Shown: positions 15,200 through 24,687, numbered from the stretch's first letter. The stretch: DNA of 64,000 nucleotides from Shewanella gelidimarina (GCF_023283945.1 NZ_JAKIKW010000006.1:143336-207335); one strand, 5' to 3'. Notes: generated from the sequence alone by a model not told the origin. Made by a program: numbers and translations.

Positions 15200-17242
15200 T
15201 TAATATGCGCCACGAGCAAATAACACGGCTGGAATGGTTTTAATCAATAGCCAAACATCGGCAGTGATTGATTGCTGGTAGATATAATCGATGTCGAGTT
15301 CCACTTGCTGCTCAAAAGGGATATTTGAGCGTCCAGATACCTGCCAAATACAGGTGATCCCAGGTTTTACCAGCAGCCTGTTTCTATCATGCTGGCTGTA
15401 TTGCTTCACTTCACTTAACAGCGCGGGGCGCGGACCGACTAACGACATATCGCCTTTTAAGACATTCCAAAGTTGTGGCAGCTCATCGATTGATGCTTTA
15501 CGAATAAACTTACCTATCAGGGTGACTCTTGGGTCTCGCTTCATCTTAAACAGCACACCGCCTTGCATTTCATTGTCTGTTGTCATCACAGCGAGTCTTT
15601 GCTCTGCGTCTTGATACATGGAGCGCAGCTTCCACATGGTGAAGGGTTGGTTATGTCGTCCTGCACGCGTTTGGCAAAACAACACCGCGCCTTTCGACTC
15701 AATACGGATACAGAGTGAAATTAGAATGAACAAAGGCATGAGTAACGTAAGTAAGGTGGCTGATACCGAAATATCGAGCATACGTTTAGTGCCGCGGTTT
15801 AAGCGTCGACCTAAGTTATGTGCTGCGCGGCTTGCATTTGCTCGCTTAGCATCAAAATTTGGGGTGTAGTGAGTATTTGTTTTAGCCTTTACCTTTTGCG
15901 GCTGCGTTGACTGCATCTTTCTCAGTTGACGGTTTTCGCTCCAAACTCGTAGCAAAAACGTTGGATTGCCGATGATATACCGTTGCCACATTCTGCTAGG
16001 CTCTTGCAGTAGTCTATAGGTCCACTCCATTCCCATTTGTCTTAACCATAAAGGGGCTCGTTTGATCCGATTTGAATAGAAATCGAACAGACCTCCGACA
16101 CCGATGCCAACATGGCAGTTGAGTTGGTGCTTGTTCTCTTTAAGCCATTTTTCTTGCAGGGGTGCGCCCATCGCGACCAACAAAATATCTGCTTGAGATT
16201 GGTTTATGCAATCAACAACGGCCTTGTTTTCACTATTATTAGGCTCTTTGCTATTGGCGTTGTTGCCTCCGGTGTCGGCATGCTTGTGGCTCATATTGAA
16301 ATAGCCGCTATGAGCGCCTGCAATTTTTAGATCAGGGTAGCTTTTTTGCATATTGTTGGCAGCGTCAATGGCAACCCCATCAGCCCCCCCCAATAGAAAA
16401 ATAGACAACTGCTGCTCGGCGGCGAGCTGGCACAATCTTGGGAACATGTCGGTACCGTTGAGATTGTCTTTCAGCGTATGCCCTTTGGTTAAGCAAGCCA
16501 ACCTGACGCCAATCCCATCAGCAAATACGCGTCCGCTTTGTTGTAAGCACTGGCGATAAACATCATTTTTCATGCTGATGTTTAAACAGTCCGCATTCAC
16601 AAAGCTGTATTGTTTCATTACTGATGGAGTATCACTTTGGCACTGTTGCTGTAAATCACTTAAAAGATCCGCCATGGTCCAGTTATCTAGCACTATGCCA
16701 AACACAGAGATTGTTGCGGTTGTACGTTTGGTTTTTGGCATAAATATACCGGTGATAATCAACACGAATAAGGCTCTTACTAGCGCTGCAATGTAGTTAA
16801 TCACGCTGCTGTGGGCTTTGTTGAGAGAGCGGTGTGCCGCTTCAAAGCCAAGGCCAGTGGCACTGTTCATCTGCTCAATCGAGGTGATTCCGGGGCTTAT
16901 GGCGTAGTTTTTATCTGTTTGACGGCAAGCTTGTTCTGCATCAAATGCAAATTCGATCTTGCTACCCAGGAGGCTGATGTCACCGTTGAGCAGGTTCAAT
17001 AGCATAGGCAGCGATTTAAAGTGTCCAGCGTAAGTAAACTGATATAGCGCGATAACACTATTGTTAGGTCCAGAAATAAACACAGACTCAAACGTATGGT
17101 TATGCGTGGCAGCGCTTCTGAGCATTGCATAAGCAAGTAATGGACTGGTGATTAATATCATCAAGATTGCGGCAAGTGCATCGACAATACGGATGGCGAA
17201 TGCCGTGGTGCGGGTAGCGCGCGTTTGTGTTTTCGTCATCAT
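15200..17242 (-). CDS. Three-module fusion: PGT-like pseudodomain + WecG/TagA (GT26) + sugar transferase (PGT)
   Basis: The product is about 680 residues. I chose ATG 17242 because GAGG lies just upstream; 17260 (TTG) would add 6 residues. Residues about 15-175 resemble a sugar transferase without its active site (LLNLLNGDISLLGSK in place of LWNVLKGDMSLVGPRP). Residues about 185-420 are a WecG/TagA/CpsF glycosyltransferase 26 domain (FVNADCLN, NGTDMFPRL, VAMGAPLQEKWL, GVGGLFDFYSN). Residues about 480-680 are a complete PGT: a re-entrant hydrophobic segment, MWKLRSM, then SIDELPQLWNVLKGDMSLVGPRP with the catalytic Asp-Glu. One chain could therefore attach the first sugar phosphate to undecaprenyl phosphate and add the second sugar, at the inner membrane. 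The TagA relationship fits the neighbouring TagD/TagF genes. Confidence 0.85.
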   Translation of the reverse strand: MMTKTQTRATRTTAFAIRIVDALAAILMILITSPLLAYAMLRSAATHNHTFESVFISGPNNSVIALYQFTYAGHFKSLPMLLNLLNGDISLLGSKIEFAFDAEQACRQTDKNYAISPGITSIEQMNSATGLGFEAAHRSLNKAHSSVINYIAALVRALFVLIITGIFMPKTKRTTATISVFGIVLDNWTMADLLSDLQQQCQSDTPSVMKQYSFVNADCLNISMKNDVYRQCLQQSGRVFADGIGVRLACLTKGHTLKDNLNGTDMFPRLCQLAAEQQLSIFLLGGADGVAIDAANNMQKSYPDLKIAGAHSGYFNMSHKHADTGGNNANSKEPNNSENKAVVDCINQSQADILLVAMGAPLQEKWLKENKHQLNCHVGIGVGGLFDFYSNRIKRAPLWLRQMGMEWTYRLLQEPSRMWQRYIIGNPTFLLRVWSENRQLRKMQSTQPQKVKAKTNTHYTPNFDAKRANASRAAHNLGRRLNRGTKRMLDISVSATLLTLLMPLFILISLCIRIESKGAVLFCQTRAGRHNQPFTMWKLRSMYQDAEQRLAVMTTDNEMQGGVLFKMKRDPRVTLIGKFIRKASIDELPQLWNVLKGDMSLVGPRPALLSEVKQYSQHDRNRLLVKPGITCIWQVSGRSNIPFEQQVELDIDYIYQQSITADVWLLIKTIPAVLFARGAY

Positions 17243-17553
17243 CGGCCTCGTTGTCATCAATCGTGGTTATCAGTATCTGTTATGAATCTAGGTTATGAAG
17301 AGTTATTGCAGGTAATAGGCCAACACTTATATATTCAATTTAATCAGGTGTTTACTGGGTTTTCTAGTAGGTATTGTCTTGTGTTTTTTTAAGCCGTTTG
17401 CAACTTGCATCGCGTGCTGCAAACGATTTATGACTCTTAATCGGGCAATTGTTGGGCGTTGAAGAGGGGAATATACGGGGATATGGCGGTATACGGATAT
17501 ATGGACTCTAGCAAGGCTTTTACAAGCCATTGCTAGAGGAGAGTCGCTCTGCT
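17243..17553. other. Operon-internal gap with a strong hairpin
   Basis: No credible gene is present; an open frame of 67 codons at 17327-17530 has no family features. Near 17505-17540 the minus strand can form CTAGCAATGGCTT / AAGCCTTGCTAG with a 4-base loop just after the GT2 stop. It lacks a T-run, so it may be a processing or attenuation hairpin rather than a terminator. Repeated TATACGG-like words follow it. Confidence 0.45.
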
Positions 17554-18633
17554 TTATAAGCTGTTCATTAGCTCGGGTGTCACGCCGTCTTTAGATATTC
17601 GAGCACGTTGCATACGTCCTAGAACGGCTTGAGCACATAGCTCAATGCCTTTATAGGCGCTGCGCGGCAATATTTTTAACAGGTAGGCGGCGGCAAGTGT
17701 TGCCAGGGTACGGCCGGTTTCGTGCTTAAGAATCGACGGTGATGTTTTTAATGCTTGGTTTATGCGTACCACCGCTTCTTTACCATCATTATTACGAATG
17801 GCCTGTCTCGCTAAGTATCGCAGTTGATACGCGCGGGCGCGATTTTCGTGTTGGGCTAATAACTCAGGTGCGTAGCGGCTGGCTTTGTTGATCATATTTT
17901 CCCATGAAGCATATTGCTTATTGGAGTCCGCTGATAAGCCCTGGTTATTGAGGCGGTAATAGGTGAGTGGCGCCGGTAGCCCTTCCATTTTCCAATGGGT
18001 GGTTGCAAGGATCCTTAACCAGCATTCTATATCTTCTGATTGACGAAAGTTTTCATCAAAATAGCAACTATGGGGATGGCTTTTGTTCAGTGCTTGATAA
18101 CGGATATCACCTAGTGTTTCTCGGCGCAATACGGGCGCCGAACCGTTACCAACAGGATTGCGGCACAGCAGATCACTGGCGCTGATATCGGTTAACTGTG
18201 GCATTTGGAACACATTAATGGCATTACCTTGGTAATCTATAAACAGTGAGCGAGAAAAGCTAATGCCCACCTCCGGCGCATTATCTAAGTGTTCTACATG
18301 CTGCGCTAACTTTTCAGGGTGCCACATGTCGTCAGAATCAATAAAAGCGACGTAACGGCCTATGGCGTGGCGGATCCCGGTATTTCTGGCGGCAGCCAAC
18401 CCTTGATTAACATCATGACTAATAATGCGAATACGTGGGTCGCTAAACGACTGGCACAGGGCAAGGCTGTTGTCGGGTGAACAGTCATTGACCAATATGA
18501 GTTCAAAGTGGCTAAATTCTTGTGCCAATACTGAGTTGATAGCGTCTTTTACAAAAGCTTCAACATTGTAGATGGGCATAACAACAGAGACTTTTGCAGT
18601 TAAAGGTTTGTGGTATTGGTTATGAGAAGTCAT
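17554..18633 (-). CDS. Family 2 glycosyltransferase
   Basis: The protein has 359 residues from ATG 18633, preceded by GGGAG at about 7 bases; a 7-residue longer frame lacks this. The GT-A fold motifs are clear: VSVVMPIYNVEAFV, LVNDCSPDNS, NQGLAAARNTG and the DXD-like FIDSDDMWHPEKL. An EDIECWLR motif contributes the acceptor-side acid. It should transfer a sugar from a nucleotide donor onto the lipid-linked repeat unit on the cytoplasmic face. The first 14 bases overlap the end of the flippase gene, so they share a transcript. The sugar specificity cannot be told. Confidence 0.9.
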   Translation of the reverse strand: MTSHNQYHKPLTAKVSVVMPIYNVEAFVKDAINSVLAQEFSHFELILVNDCSPDNSLALCQSFSDPRIRIISHDVNQGLAAARNTGIRHAIGRYVAFIDSDDMWHPEKLAQHVEHLDNAPEVGISFSRSLFIDYQGNAINVFQMPQLTDISASDLLCRNPVGNGSAPVLRRETLGDIRYQALNKSHPHSCYFDENFRQSEDIECWLRILATTHWKMEGLPAPLTYYRLNNQGLSADSNKQYASWENMINKASRYAPELLAQHENRARAYQLRYLARQAIRNNDGKEAVVRINQALKTSPSILKHETGRTLATLAAAYLLKILPRSAYKGIELCAQAVLGRMQRARISKDGVTPELMNSL

Positions 18634-20149
18634 AGCGTGTCTCCCGTGAGCCAACGGTTATCGGCTGTGTCGGTTGATTAGGGTTATGAATGCTGGATTG
18701 CGGGCTGGCTGTCACTTGAGCTGTCACTTCTGTGCTGATGGCCGCTGAAGCTGCATCGGTTTGTGGAGGCGTAATCTGGCTGCTGTCAGACTCAGGTTCG
18801 GGCTCGGACTTTTGGGTTAGCTGTAAGTAAATAGTGAAACTGGGCATCATAAATAGATGCACTAGCAAAATGCCCAGTGCTACCGTTGTGAGCCCTGAGA
18901 AACTGCAGAGGGTGATCGTCACTGCGAGTACTAAGGTAAAAATACTGTTGCAGATAAGGTTGAATCGACTTTGTCCTGAGCTAATTAAATATTGGCTAGC
19001 GGCTTCACCAAGTGGCCTGACTAAACCACTGAGACAAAGCAAAATAAAAATCGGTAGTGCGCCAGCTTCAAGCCATTTTTGACCGTAAATTAGCGGCAGG
19101 TAAAAAGGGGCTAGTGCAGCCTGCACGGTAATAATGGGCACCGTGAGTAACATAATAAACTTGAGTGATTGAAAGTACTTTTGCTGCTGTGAAGTGTTCT
19201 TTTGAGCATCGTTGGATTGTTTCTGACATAGATGCGAATAAAGCGCAGTGCCATAGCTTTGTATCAAACCAAGACTAATTCCTAAACTGGCATTGAAAGC
19301 AAAAAAGTAGATCCCCAATGCTTCTATGCCAAGGAAATAGCCAACAAGTATGTAGTCGATGTTCTGGCGGATGGCGATTGCCAAGTCACCTAAACCTACC
19401 TGTATACCAAACCTTAAGATCTCAATTGCTTGTAGGCTTAAACCCAGTTTATGCTTTTGGGGGCTCGTTTGGCATTGACCGGAGTTAATCGCACTCGATG
19501 CTGATTCGAGTGTCTTTGATAAAGCCTCGGGAAGGGGATTGTGATATCGATGAACCCCAATCCAAATAAATATCACAATAATCTTAGGCAAAATAATTGC
19601 CCAGATCCCTAACCCGAGTAAAGCCAATGTTGCGGTGAGAAGTCCATCAAAAACGGTCTGCCAAAGTACGGCACGTCCTACTACCCTCATTCGGTTGAGG
19701 CGTAGGTTCTTTGCGGCGTAAAGCATGCCTAGCGGCAGTAATAAATAGCTTGTTGCCATGAGTATCATAGGAAGTATGAGCTGCAAGTCATCGTAATAGA
19801 ATGCAAGCGGCAAACTGAGTAAGCTCATGGCAACGAAGGCGGTAATCGCAGCTAACCAGTTAACTTGATTAGCACTGGTGAGTGCATTGTTAAACTGTTC
19901 ATCATTCATTTGTATTAATGCGGCGGATGATATTCTGCGTGTGGGAGTACAGATAACTTCAAAACTGGTGAGAATGATGGCGACCAGACCAAATACTTCC
20001 GGTGTGAGTAAGCGAGCAATGATAATGCTAGAACCTAAACGCACAATACGACCGAGTACTTGAGCGGAGCCAAGCCAAAATAGACTCTTGCCAAGCGCAC
20101 TCCCTAAGAGGGTGGTTAGGGTGCTTTTAAGTTGTGAAATAGCTTGCAT
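18620..20149 (-). CDS. Wzx-type polysaccharide flippase (MOP superfamily)
   Basis: The 509-residue polytopic membrane protein starts at ATG 20149 (AGGTGG upstream) with a typical N-terminus: SLFWLGSAQVLGRIVRLGSSIIIARLLTPEVFGLVAIIL. About 12-14 membrane segments are visible. It belongs to the Polysacc_synt family that flips undecaprenyl-linked units across the inner membrane. The last 70 residues are a Ser/Gln/Thr/Pro-rich cytosolic tail (EPEPESDSSQ and onwards), longer than usual. It lies between the ligase/polymerase and the GT2 genes, as expected for a Wzx/Wzy pathway. Confidence 0.9.
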   Translation of the reverse strand: MQAISQLKSTLTTLLGSALGKSLFWLGSAQVLGRIVRLGSSIIIARLLTPEVFGLVAIILTSFEVICTPTRRISSAALIQMNDEQFNNALTSANQVNWLAAITAFVAMSLLSLPLAFYYDDLQLILPMILMATSYLLLPLGMLYAAKNLRLNRMRVVGRAVLWQTVFDGLLTATLALLGLGIWAIILPKIIVIFIWIGVHRYHNPLPEALSKTLESASSAINSGQCQTSPQKHKLGLSLQAIEILRFGIQVGLGDLAIAIRQNIDYILVGYFLGIEALGIYFFAFNASLGISLGLIQSYGTALYSHLCQKQSNDAQKNTSQQQKYFQSLKFIMLLTVPIITVQAALAPFYLPLIYGQKWLEAGALPIFILLCLSGLVRPLGEAASQYLISSGQSRFNLICNSIFTLVLAVTITLCSFSGLTTVALGILLVHLFMMPSFTIYLQLTQKSEPEPESDSSQITPPQTDAASAAISTEVTAQVTASPQSSIHNPNQPTQPITVGSRETRYDFS

Positions 20150-20451
20150 ACAACCACCTGTTATTCAATTCGAGAGGGCTAGGATTAAGCTGTTAATCGC
20201 GTCGTCACTCTCTTCTTCTGTAATCTGTCATCGACTCTTAGCGTTAGCTTTAACGTCTTTGGCTAAGGGTTATTGGAGGTGACTTTTCCTCTTGTCATAT
20301 ACAGAGGGTTACAGATATCGTGCCAACCTTGTGTTTTAACGCTGGAAGAATGTAAGTGTTTGAAGTGTATTGTGATTGATCCGTTGGGATGAAGGCGGTA
20401 TTGGTGTGCTGCTATGTTCGGACGGATTGTGTCTGCGGATTTTGCATATTG
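20150..20451. other. Leader region between array 4 and the flippase gene
   Basis: No gene is seen. The minus strand contains TTGGCACGATATCTGTA around 20311-20327, a perfect sigma-54 -24 element with a poor -12 element, so I do not call a promoter. The length suggests a secondary promoter or leader for the second half of the operon. Confidence 0.3.
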
Positions 20452-20673
20452 CGAGTCAGAATGGAAACGGGATAGAGCCGGGATAGAGCCGGGGTGGAGC
20501 AGGGATAGAAGCCGGAATAGAGACGGATTAGAGCCGGAAAGGAAACGGATAAGAGCTGGGGGTGGAGCCGGATCGAGACGGATTGGAGCTGGGGTGGAGC
20601 CGGAATAGAAACGGATAAGAGCTGGGGGTGGGGCCGGATCGAGACGGATTGGAGCTGGGGTGGAGTCGTCACT
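20452..20673 (+). repeat. Purine-rich repeat array (array 4) with a 66-bp tandem duplication
   Basis: The units GGGATAGAGCCGG, GAGACGGATTAGAGCC and GAGCTGGGGGTGGAGCC are read on the plus strand. A 66-bp block is present twice in tandem, 20542-20607 and 20608-20673, with very few differences. Unlike arrays 1-3, the purine strand here is opposite to the transcription of the surrounding genes, and the array lies inside an operon. Confidence 0.9.
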
Positions 20674-20686
20674 TTAGCTTGCTGTT

Positions 20687-21934
20687 TTATGCAGTTTTAT
20701 TCTGTTTTAGTGCTATGCCGATAATGATGAGTCCTGGCCAGAATAGGTAGGCGAGGATCTCTAAGTTTTCACCAAAAGTGTATAGGAACATCTGCAACAG
20801 AATGGCAACGGCTACGGCTGAAATCGCATTGCTAAAAATAAAACGCAGTAGGCTAATGAAAGTGACTAACATCGCTGAGGCTAGCGCTAAAGCGCCTACT
20901 AGCCCTTTAACAAACAACAACCCATACCAAGTATGGTGGGAACCTATGACCATGTATTCCACTAAATGCGGACCTTTTTCAACAATGCCATGTCCCCAAA
21001 TAACGGCTTCGTTAGCCCAACGTTCGAGTGCGATGTTGCCCAACTCTTGTCTCACTCGGGTTGAACCTGCGCGTGCATTCTTAAATGCGTCGACACTTTG
21101 TTGCACTTTTTCAAGCACGCTATAGCCAGAGAATCCGAGAAATAGCAGGGCTGGGCTAGCAACAAAGTACAGCCATGGCGAACGGTACCAACGTATGAAC
21201 ATGAAAAAGCCAATGAGTAACAGGTAAGTCACCAGCGCAAGCCGAGACTGAGACAACAAAATCATAGTCAAACTGCCAGCGAAACCATAAAACCGATACC
21301 GCTTTGATTGCTCTTGGGTAGTAAAGATAAAAAACAGATTTGCCATCATGCCTAATGCCGGTGCCCACGGAGTGAACAGGCGCCACCTGGGGATCCCGCT
21401 GGCAGGATCCAGTTCATATAAACTGACGCTGAAAAATTCAGGTCCAGGTCCACCAATAATACTCAGCGGTGAGGTATAGAGCGTAGTGGGTAGTTTTAGT
21501 AGCCAGGCGAGTATAAAAATAGGCAGTAGAATAAGGGTGTGTTTGCAGACGATGCAACAGGCGCGATAGATGATTTGTGGGCGGATATTAAGTGAGCCAA
21601 TTAAAGGGAAAATGGCTAACAGCGCCCAACCTTTGGCCCAACCAATACTCGACTTAATTAATTTGGCAGCGCCCAAGCCTTCAGTGAGATGCGCAACGAC
21701 CAGTGCGAGTAACATCAACGACATGGCCACTATCCAGAATTTTTGCGTATTTGAAACAACAAATTGCTGCTGGTTCACAAGGATTCTTTTGGCAAGCCTT
21801 AGCAATAAAATCCAGCCAATCACCGGCGCGACCACATACATGGCACCCAATAACCAAAATAGGTAGGTGCCTGTGATGGAGTACCAAACTAGTCGTTCAT
21901 CAGAATTTTCTGGAGTATAGGCTTGCGGATCCAT
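20687..21934 (-). CDS. O-antigen ligase / polymerase-like membrane protein (Wzy/WaaL family)
   Basis: The 415-residue protein has about 10-11 membrane segments. A larger periplasmic region contains GGPGPEFFSVSLYELDPASGIPRWRLFTPW, and a second motif, WGHGIVEKGPHLVEYMVIGSHHTWY, has the histidines typical of the Wzy_C/O-antigen ligase domain. It would polymerise or ligate flipped repeat units at the periplasmic face. The start (21934) overlaps the end of the wzz-like gene by 46 bases, so the two are co-transcribed and probably coupled. Polymerase and ligase cannot be told apart by sequence alone; a capsule context favours polymerase. Confidence 0.83.
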   Translation of the reverse strand: MDPQAYTPENSDERLVWYSITGTYLFWLLGAMYVVAPVIGWILLLRLAKRILVNQQQFVVSNTQKFWIVAMSLMLLALVVAHLTEGLGAAKLIKSSIGWAKGWALLAIFPLIGSLNIRPQIIYRACCIVCKHTLILLPIFILAWLLKLPTTLYTSPLSIIGGPGPEFFSVSLYELDPASGIPRWRLFTPWAPALGMMANLFFIFTTQEQSKRYRFYGFAGSLTMILLSQSRLALVTYLLLIGFFMFIRWYRSPWLYFVASPALLFLGFSGYSVLEKVQQSVDAFKNARAGSTRVRQELGNIALERWANEAVIWGHGIVEKGPHLVEYMVIGSHHTWYGLLFVKGLVGALALASAMLVTFISLLRFIFSNAISAVAVAILLQMFLYTFGENLEILAYLFWPGLIIIGIALKQNKTA

Positions 21935-23304
21935 AACATTCCCATCCCTGCGATTAATGATATCGATGCGGCAAATCCGCCAACCAATGCCAACAATAAT
22001 GCTAACTTATCTGATGCCTCTGGCATTGTTGGTGACGACATTAACTGTATCAAAGGAAATGACGAATATATATCAGCTTTACCAACATCCATTTTAGCCA
22101 GTGCTGAGGTGAATACGGCGGTGGCTACTTGGTGTTCTCTTTGTAGATCTTCTAGTTTTGCAGCATCATCGTTACTGTCGTATAAGCGGTGATCCCAGTC
22201 ATGGATCTGCTGCGTCAGCGAGGCTATTCGACGGTTTAGCCCTTTGGCCTGAGTATCGAGGGTTATTAGCTGCTGCATTAATTGCGCTCGGCCATCAAGA
22301 TCATCGACTGATATCATTAACATTAGGCGTTTATCAGCATAACCAAGCAGTACTTTACAGCGCTTTGATATCGCCGCTAGTATCGATTTTTGCTCATTTA
22401 TATGGGTAACCACCTGCGGGTGGCGCTTACCATATCGACTTGAATATTCTGTGAGTTTTGCCGTTACATTGGTATAGCTTACCAGTAATTGCTGAAACAA
22501 CTGGTCATTTTTAAGGGTTAGCAAACCGGCAGCTTGTTTTGGTGATAATGACAGATGTATTTCAAGCATTTTTTGGCTTGCAATAATGCCTTGATACTCA
22601 GATACCAAGGTGACTTTACTATGTTTTAGGCGCTCCATCGTCAGTGCTAGCTCTTTAAATTGGTCAAGCGAGACCAGACCATGCTCCGACTGAAACTCAA
22701 GTAACTTGGTTTGGGTAAAGCTGACTTTATTGGCAAAACTCGCCATACCTACGCGGATAGCATCTTCTCGTTGCTGTACTTCATCGTTACGCAGCAGCGA
22801 CAGTAATGCTTGTAAGCTGTGATAGTGCGCCCATGCTCGTTGTTGTGCGTCTTGAGCCGTGGCTGATTTTATGCTGAACTGCATCAAGCCCGTTTGATTT
22901 GGCAATTTTAGCTTTGGTTTAGTAAAAGCGCTGTTTTTAATGTTCATGGTTTTGGCCGCAGCATTGAGTATGGTTTTGCTGGTGGCGATTGACTGGTAAT
23001 TAATTCTAGGGTCAATGGCAGTGCTTAAATAGGGTGAGCTAGCGCTACTATTGGCTTGGCCGATACTGTCTAAACTCACTACGGCGCCTGCACCTGCGCC
23101 GGGTAAAATGAGTGTCCATTGGCTTACATAGCGGCTAGGGGTCATGAGAATAAACAGCAGTACCAGCAGCCAAATACAAGCGAACAGTGTAAAGGTCAAC
23201 TTCAGATAAGCACTTTTTCGCTGCTTAATGGGCATCTGGCTACCATTGACGAACAAACGCTTCATCCACAGTAGAGGTCTTATTGATTGTTTTTTTTCCA
23301 TCAT
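21889..23304 (-). CDS. Wzz/GumC-type chain-length or export co-polymerase without kinase domain
   Basis: The 471-residue protein starts at ATG 23304 with GGAGG two bases before the tandem ATG ATG. It has two membrane segments: FTLFACIWLLVLLFILM near residues 37-53 and LALLLALVGGFAASISLIAGMGMLW at the end. A long periplasmic coiled-coil region contains RYGKRHPQVV, a motif common in Wzc/GumC proteins. There is no cytoplasmic tyrosine-kinase domain after the second segment. It should set chain length and bridge to the Wza-like exporter encoded upstream in the same operon. Confidence 0.85.
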   Translation of the reverse strand: MMEKKQSIRPLLWMKRLFVNGSQMPIKQRKSAYLKLTFTLFACIWLLVLLFILMTPSRYVSQWTLILPGAGAGAVVSLDSIGQANSSASSPYLSTAIDPRINYQSIATSKTILNAAAKTMNIKNSAFTKPKLKLPNQTGLMQFSIKSATAQDAQQRAWAHYHSLQALLSLLRNDEVQQREDAIRVGMASFANKVSFTQTKLLEFQSEHGLVSLDQFKELALTMERLKHSKVTLVSEYQGIIASQKMLEIHLSLSPKQAAGLLTLKNDQLFQQLLVSYTNVTAKLTEYSSRYGKRHPQVVTHINEQKSILAAISKRCKVLLGYADKRLMLMISVDDLDGRAQLMQQLITLDTQAKGLNRRIASLTQQIHDWDHRLYDSNDDAAKLEDLQREHQVATAVFTSALAKMDVGKADIYSSFPLIQLMSSPTMPEASDKLALLLALVGGFAASISLIAGMGMLWIRKPILQKILMND

Positions 23305-23327
23305 AGCCTCCTTTCCGTTAAGGACAA

Positions 23328-24662
23328 TTAAAGTAATTCAAGTAGCGTTGCAGGGACCAATATTTCGGTTATAGTCCGCGCGATTTCCCGCATATTAGTC
23401 ACTCGTGAGTCATAACAAGCAATGCCGTCACCGGGCATTAATATTGGATTCATGCCCGTTTCCCAAGAGTGTCTAATTAACGAATCCATAGAGCGTTCAA
23501 TCACATCCATTTCAGATGTTAAAGGGTTTTTAGTGATCAGTAGTAAGTGTCGACTGGCATTGGTTGATTGCGCGCCGCCGACACAGTTTGCCGCTATTGC
23601 ACCACTCAGCAGGCGCGTACCATAGGGAAATCGAGTGGCGTCGGTATCGACTGCAGATTGCGAGTTACTGCTTGCTGGCTGCGTGAGGTTAGACAGAAAC
23701 ACCCGGATCCCTGGCGCTGTTATTTGCGAGGGTCTAGCCAGTGCATCATCAAAATAATCGTGCTGTGGTACATGAATATGGTCACCCGACATGAGGGTCA
23801 TTGATGGCACCGGGTAGCCGTGGATCACACCCGAAAGATCGAGCTTGAAACTGTGCTGATCACGAATAACAATAATTTCGCTTATATTCGCGTCGGGGCG
23901 AACTCCACCAGAGGCTCGAAGCGCTGCTGCTATGCTTCTTTCTACTGCTTGGTCGCCACTGTGGCTGCCGCTATCATCGATAATCACGGTATCGGTTTTC
24001 TTGTTGATTTTGTGCTGTCCAGGTTCAAATACGCCACCTGAAACGGTGACCTGCACTGGCGCCCACTTTAATGGGGTAATACTGATCCTTACGCTGTCTT
24101 TGAGCATAAAGTCTTGCTCAACCAAATGTTGCGCAATGGAGGTTGATAATTGCTGAACATCAAGCCCTTTGGCATGAACGGGTTGCAGGTAAGGTAGATA
24201 GATATAACCGTCGTTGTTGACTTCGACTTTACCACTGAACTCGAGTCCATTTAAGACATTCACGTTCAAACGATCACCCACCGATAAACGAATATTTTGC
24301 GGCAAGTGTAGCGCTTGCTGTGCTTGACCCGTTTGCATTAACCAGGTGGTTCCCATGGGATTATTTGCTCTTTGAGTTATATTTTTAGGCGCACGTTCGC
24401 TGGTTTTGCTGCGCATGTAAGGGGTGTCGTTATCGTAGAAGTGGCATTGGGTCATGTCATCTTCTATGTTGTCACAGATGTCTGCTTCTTCTGGGTGATG
24501 GGGCAGAACGCATCCCGATAATGCCGTCGCTATGGCGATGATGAGTAGCCCAGATAAAGCACTCAATTGCTTTACCTTAATCACTGGACTCAGCTGTGCA
24601 TTCTGCGGCAATGCTGAGTGTTTGACTGTGGCGGATAAGTTTAAGCTGTGATTGGGGTTCAT
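23328..24662 (-). CDS. Polysaccharide export outer-membrane lipoprotein (Wza/SypC-like)
   Basis: The start at ATG 24662 follows AAGGAAGACGCT; a frame extends to 24740 without a good site. The 444-residue protein has a long N-region, then LLIIAIATALSGC, a lipobox with the acylated cysteine. A Poly_export domain follows (LSVGDRLNVNVLNGLEFSG, NNDGYIYLPYL) and SLBB-like parts (VTVSGGVFEPGQ, LMSGDHIHVPQ, LMPGDGIACYD). It should form the outer-membrane export channel of the Wzy-dependent system. It sits 25 bp after the STAS gene. Confidence 0.88.
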   Translation of the reverse strand: MNPNHSLNLSATVKHSALPQNAQLSPVIKVKQLSALSGLLIIAIATALSGCVLPHHPEEADICDNIEDDMTQCHFYDNDTPYMRSKTSERAPKNITQRANNPMGTTWLMQTGQAQQALHLPQNIRLSVGDRLNVNVLNGLEFSGKVEVNNDGYIYLPYLQPVHAKGLDVQQLSTSIAQHLVEQDFMLKDSVRISITPLKWAPVQVTVSGGVFEPGQHKINKKTDTVIIDDSGSHSGDQAVERSIAAALRASGGVRPDANISEIIVIRDQHSFKLDLSGVIHGYPVPSMTLMSGDHIHVPQHDYFDDALARPSQITAPGIRVFLSNLTQPASSNSQSAVDTDATRFPYGTRLLSGAIAANCVGGAQSTNASRHLLLITKNPLTSEMDVIERSMDSLIRHSWETGMNPILMPGDGIACYDSRVTNMREIARTITEILVPATLLELL

Positions 24663-24687
24663 AGCGTCTTCCTTAATACCTGACTTG

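Noticed and set aside
17327..17530. 67-codon minus-strand open frame between GT2 and the PGT fusion
   Set aside because: No ribosome site, no recognisable domain, and a basic low-quality sequence; more likely a leader region.
20311..20327. Sigma-54 promoter before the flippase (TTGGCACGATATCTGTA on the minus strand)
   Set aside because: The -24 half is perfect but the -12 half lacks the essential GC, so I do not call it.
20412..20672. 86-codon minus-strand open frame with repeated PQLQSVSI/PQLLSVS motifs
   Set aside because: It is a translation of repeat array 4; the repeated peptide comes from the DNA units, and there is no family feature.
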